A stretch of 64,000 nucleotides of DNA from Lachnospiraceae bacterium (GTDB lineage: Bacteria; Bacillota; Clostridia; Lachnospirales; Lachnospiraceae): NCBI GenBank assembly GCA_015057825.1, contig SVDN01000001.1, positions 39,307 through 103,306 on the forward strand, written 5' to 3'. Of this stretch, positions 63,000 to 64,000 are shown in pieces. A program made the translations under genes and the position numbers. The notes beneath the pieces are model-generated. The model saw only the letters and a program-made list of their open reading frames with translations, was not told the DNA's origin and did not search any database. Position 1 is the stretch's first letter. The number at the start of each line of letters is the position of its first letter.

Positions 63000-63999
63000 T
63001 CTTCATACCTGCAGCTCTAACGGCTGAGATAACAACATTTCCTTTGATTTCTGAAACAGGTGCCCCTCTTGAGCAGTCACAAACAATTTTGTTGAAGCCC
63101 TGAAGCATTGGTCCGTAAGCATCAGCGCCACCAAATGTCTGGATAAGCTTAACGCCTGTGTTACCAACGTTTAAGTCAGGCCAAATAAGAATGTTTGCTT
63201 TACCTGCAACTTTGCTTTCTCTCTTAACTTTCTTAGCGGCAACTTCAGGTTTGATAGCAGCATCAAGCTGGAATTCACCGTCAATTGCAAGATCCGGACG
63301 CATTTCATTGGCAATTCTTAAAGCTTCTTTAACTTTATCAACCAATTCGCCCTGACCACTGCCAAGTGTTGAGTAGCTAATCATAGCACATCTAGGTTCC
63401 CATCCTAACAATCCTGCGTATGTATCGCAAGCTGCGATAGCAATACTTGCAAGCTGTTCAGCATTTGGGTTTGTGCAAACGGCACTGTCACCGATTGCAA
63501 GAAGCGGACCTTCTGAACCTTCCCAGTTAGGGAATTCGCAAAGACCTGTACTTGAAACGGTAGCAAGTCCCGGCTGAAGACCGATAATGTACTGACCTGC
63601 AAGTAATACATCACCTGTTGTGTTGTCGATACCCGCAAATGTAACGTCAGCATCATCTACAGCTTCCATAACCATTGCAAAATAAAGTGGATCCTGCATA
63701 CGACGGATAAGCGGTTTTTCTTTAAGCTTTGTATCCGGTAATGCGATATATTTTGCAATGAGTTCGTCTCTGTATTTTTCATCGTTGATATCAACGATTG
63801 TGAAAACGTCTAACTCATATCCTCTTTCTGTTGCAGCTTTTTTGATTTCTTCTGCGTTACCAACCAAGATAGATTTTACATAACCTTCTTTAGCTGTTTC
63901 GTAAGCAGCCTGCATCATTTTTTCGTTCATTGCTTCAGGAAAAGCAACTCTCTGGATATCAAGTTTGGCTTTTTCATAGATCTTATCTAATACGCTCAT
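62992..63999 (-). CDS. pta: Phosphate acetyltransferase-type acyltransferase
   Basis: A complete 335-residue PTA_PTB-family enzyme; its ATG is at 63999, one base from the window edge. It converts acyl-CoA and phosphate to acyl phosphate. RVAFPEAMNEKM, MISYSTLGSGQGELVDKV, DGEFQLDAAI, ILIWPDLNVGNTGVKL and LQGFNKIVCDCSRGAPVSE match phosphate acetyltransferases, and the length (335) suits Pta more than the shorter phosphotransbutyrylase (about 300). It lies near buk with a TetR gene between them. Whether it prefers acetyl-CoA, butyryl-CoA or both is not settled by sequence. Confidence 0.9.
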   Translation of the reverse strand: MSVLDKIYEKAKLDIQRVAFPEAMNEKMMQAAYETAKEGYVKSILVGNAEEIKKAATERGYELDVFTIVDINDEKYRDELIAKYIALPDTKLKEKPLIRRMQDPLYFAMVMEAVDDADVTFAGIDNTTGDVLLAGQYIIGLQPGLATVSSTGLCEFPNWEGSEGPLLAIGDSAVCTNPNAEQLASIAIAACDTYAGLLGWEPRCAMISYSTLGSGQGELVDKVKEALRIANEMRPDLAIDGEFQLDAAIKPEVAAKKVKRESKVAGKANILIWPDLNVGNTGVKLIQTFGGADAYGPMLQGFNKIVCDCSRGAPVSEIKGNVVISAVRAAGMKKK

Positions 64000-64000
64000 T

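Noticed and set aside
62992..63999. Truncation of the phosphotransacylase at the window edge
   Set aside because: The ATG at 63999 gives a complete family-length protein; only its ribosome site lies outside the window.
1..64000. CRISPR arrays, insertion sequences, prophage or toxin-antitoxin modules
   Set aside because: No evenly repeated spacer array, transposase, integrase, phage structural gene or attachment repeat was seen on either strand.

Overview
The window looks like chromosome of an AT-rich, Gram-positive anaerobe of the class Clostridia, most likely a Lachnospiraceae relative (inference). Supporting signs are a butyrate kinase, 2-hydroxyacyl-CoA dehydratase-type iron-sulfur proteins, lipoproteins with Firmicute lipoboxes, AGGAGG-type ribosome binding sites, a sortase-like TPGTGD anchor and 7TM/GGDEF and 7TM/HD-GYP receptors. 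I recognise 49 protein genes. I see no rRNA, tRNA, CRISPR array, insertion sequence, prophage or replication origin.

Layout. 1-10 kb: a small alarmone synthetase, then a minus-strand cluster of a one-polypeptide MacB-like exporter, a 7TM HD-GYP protein, a GAF-ABC ATPase and its large FtsX-type permease. 10-17.4 kb: a YerB-like lipoprotein, a homocysteine methyltransferase, an HD hydrolase, and a plus-strand pair of 2-hydroxyacyl-CoA dehydratase proteins, the second fused to its ATPase activator. 17.4-25.2 kb: a flavin reductase-Nudix fusion, the preQ1 operon queD-queE-queC-queF behind a preQ1-I riboswitch and terminator, a flavodoxin, maf and a copper-type P-ATPase. 25.2-25.6 kb: a gene-free stretch with a candidate structured RNA.

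25.6-36.6 kb is a long minus-strand run: an amino-acid ABC importer, a TrkA potassium regulator, a heterodimeric ABC exporter with one degenerate ATP site, proB, and a LytS-type kinase with its response regulator. 36.7-42.1 kb holds central metabolism: pyruvate carboxylase with a structured leader, class II aldolase and a ThyX-like protein. 42.3-45 kb encodes envelope protein quality control: a membrane-anchored trigger-factor-like foldase and an HtrA protease. 45-49.8 kb has two secreted surface proteins, a DUF234-type ATPase and a transglutaminase-like protein.

49.9-64 kb: glycerol kinase with a monoglyceride-lipase-like hydrolase, an MFS transporter, MgtC, a phosphodiester glycosidase with a membrane partner, DegV, a calcium-binding-repeat protein behind a SigD-like promoter, a diguanylate cyclase, butyrate kinase with a divergent TetR regulator, and a phosphotransacetylase. 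Pyruvate carboxylase and aldolase (carbon flow), and phosphotransacylase plus butyrate kinase (ATP from acyl-CoA), fit a fermentative lifestyle. No mobile or defence island is visible; the novelty is in domain fusions and RNA or operator elements.
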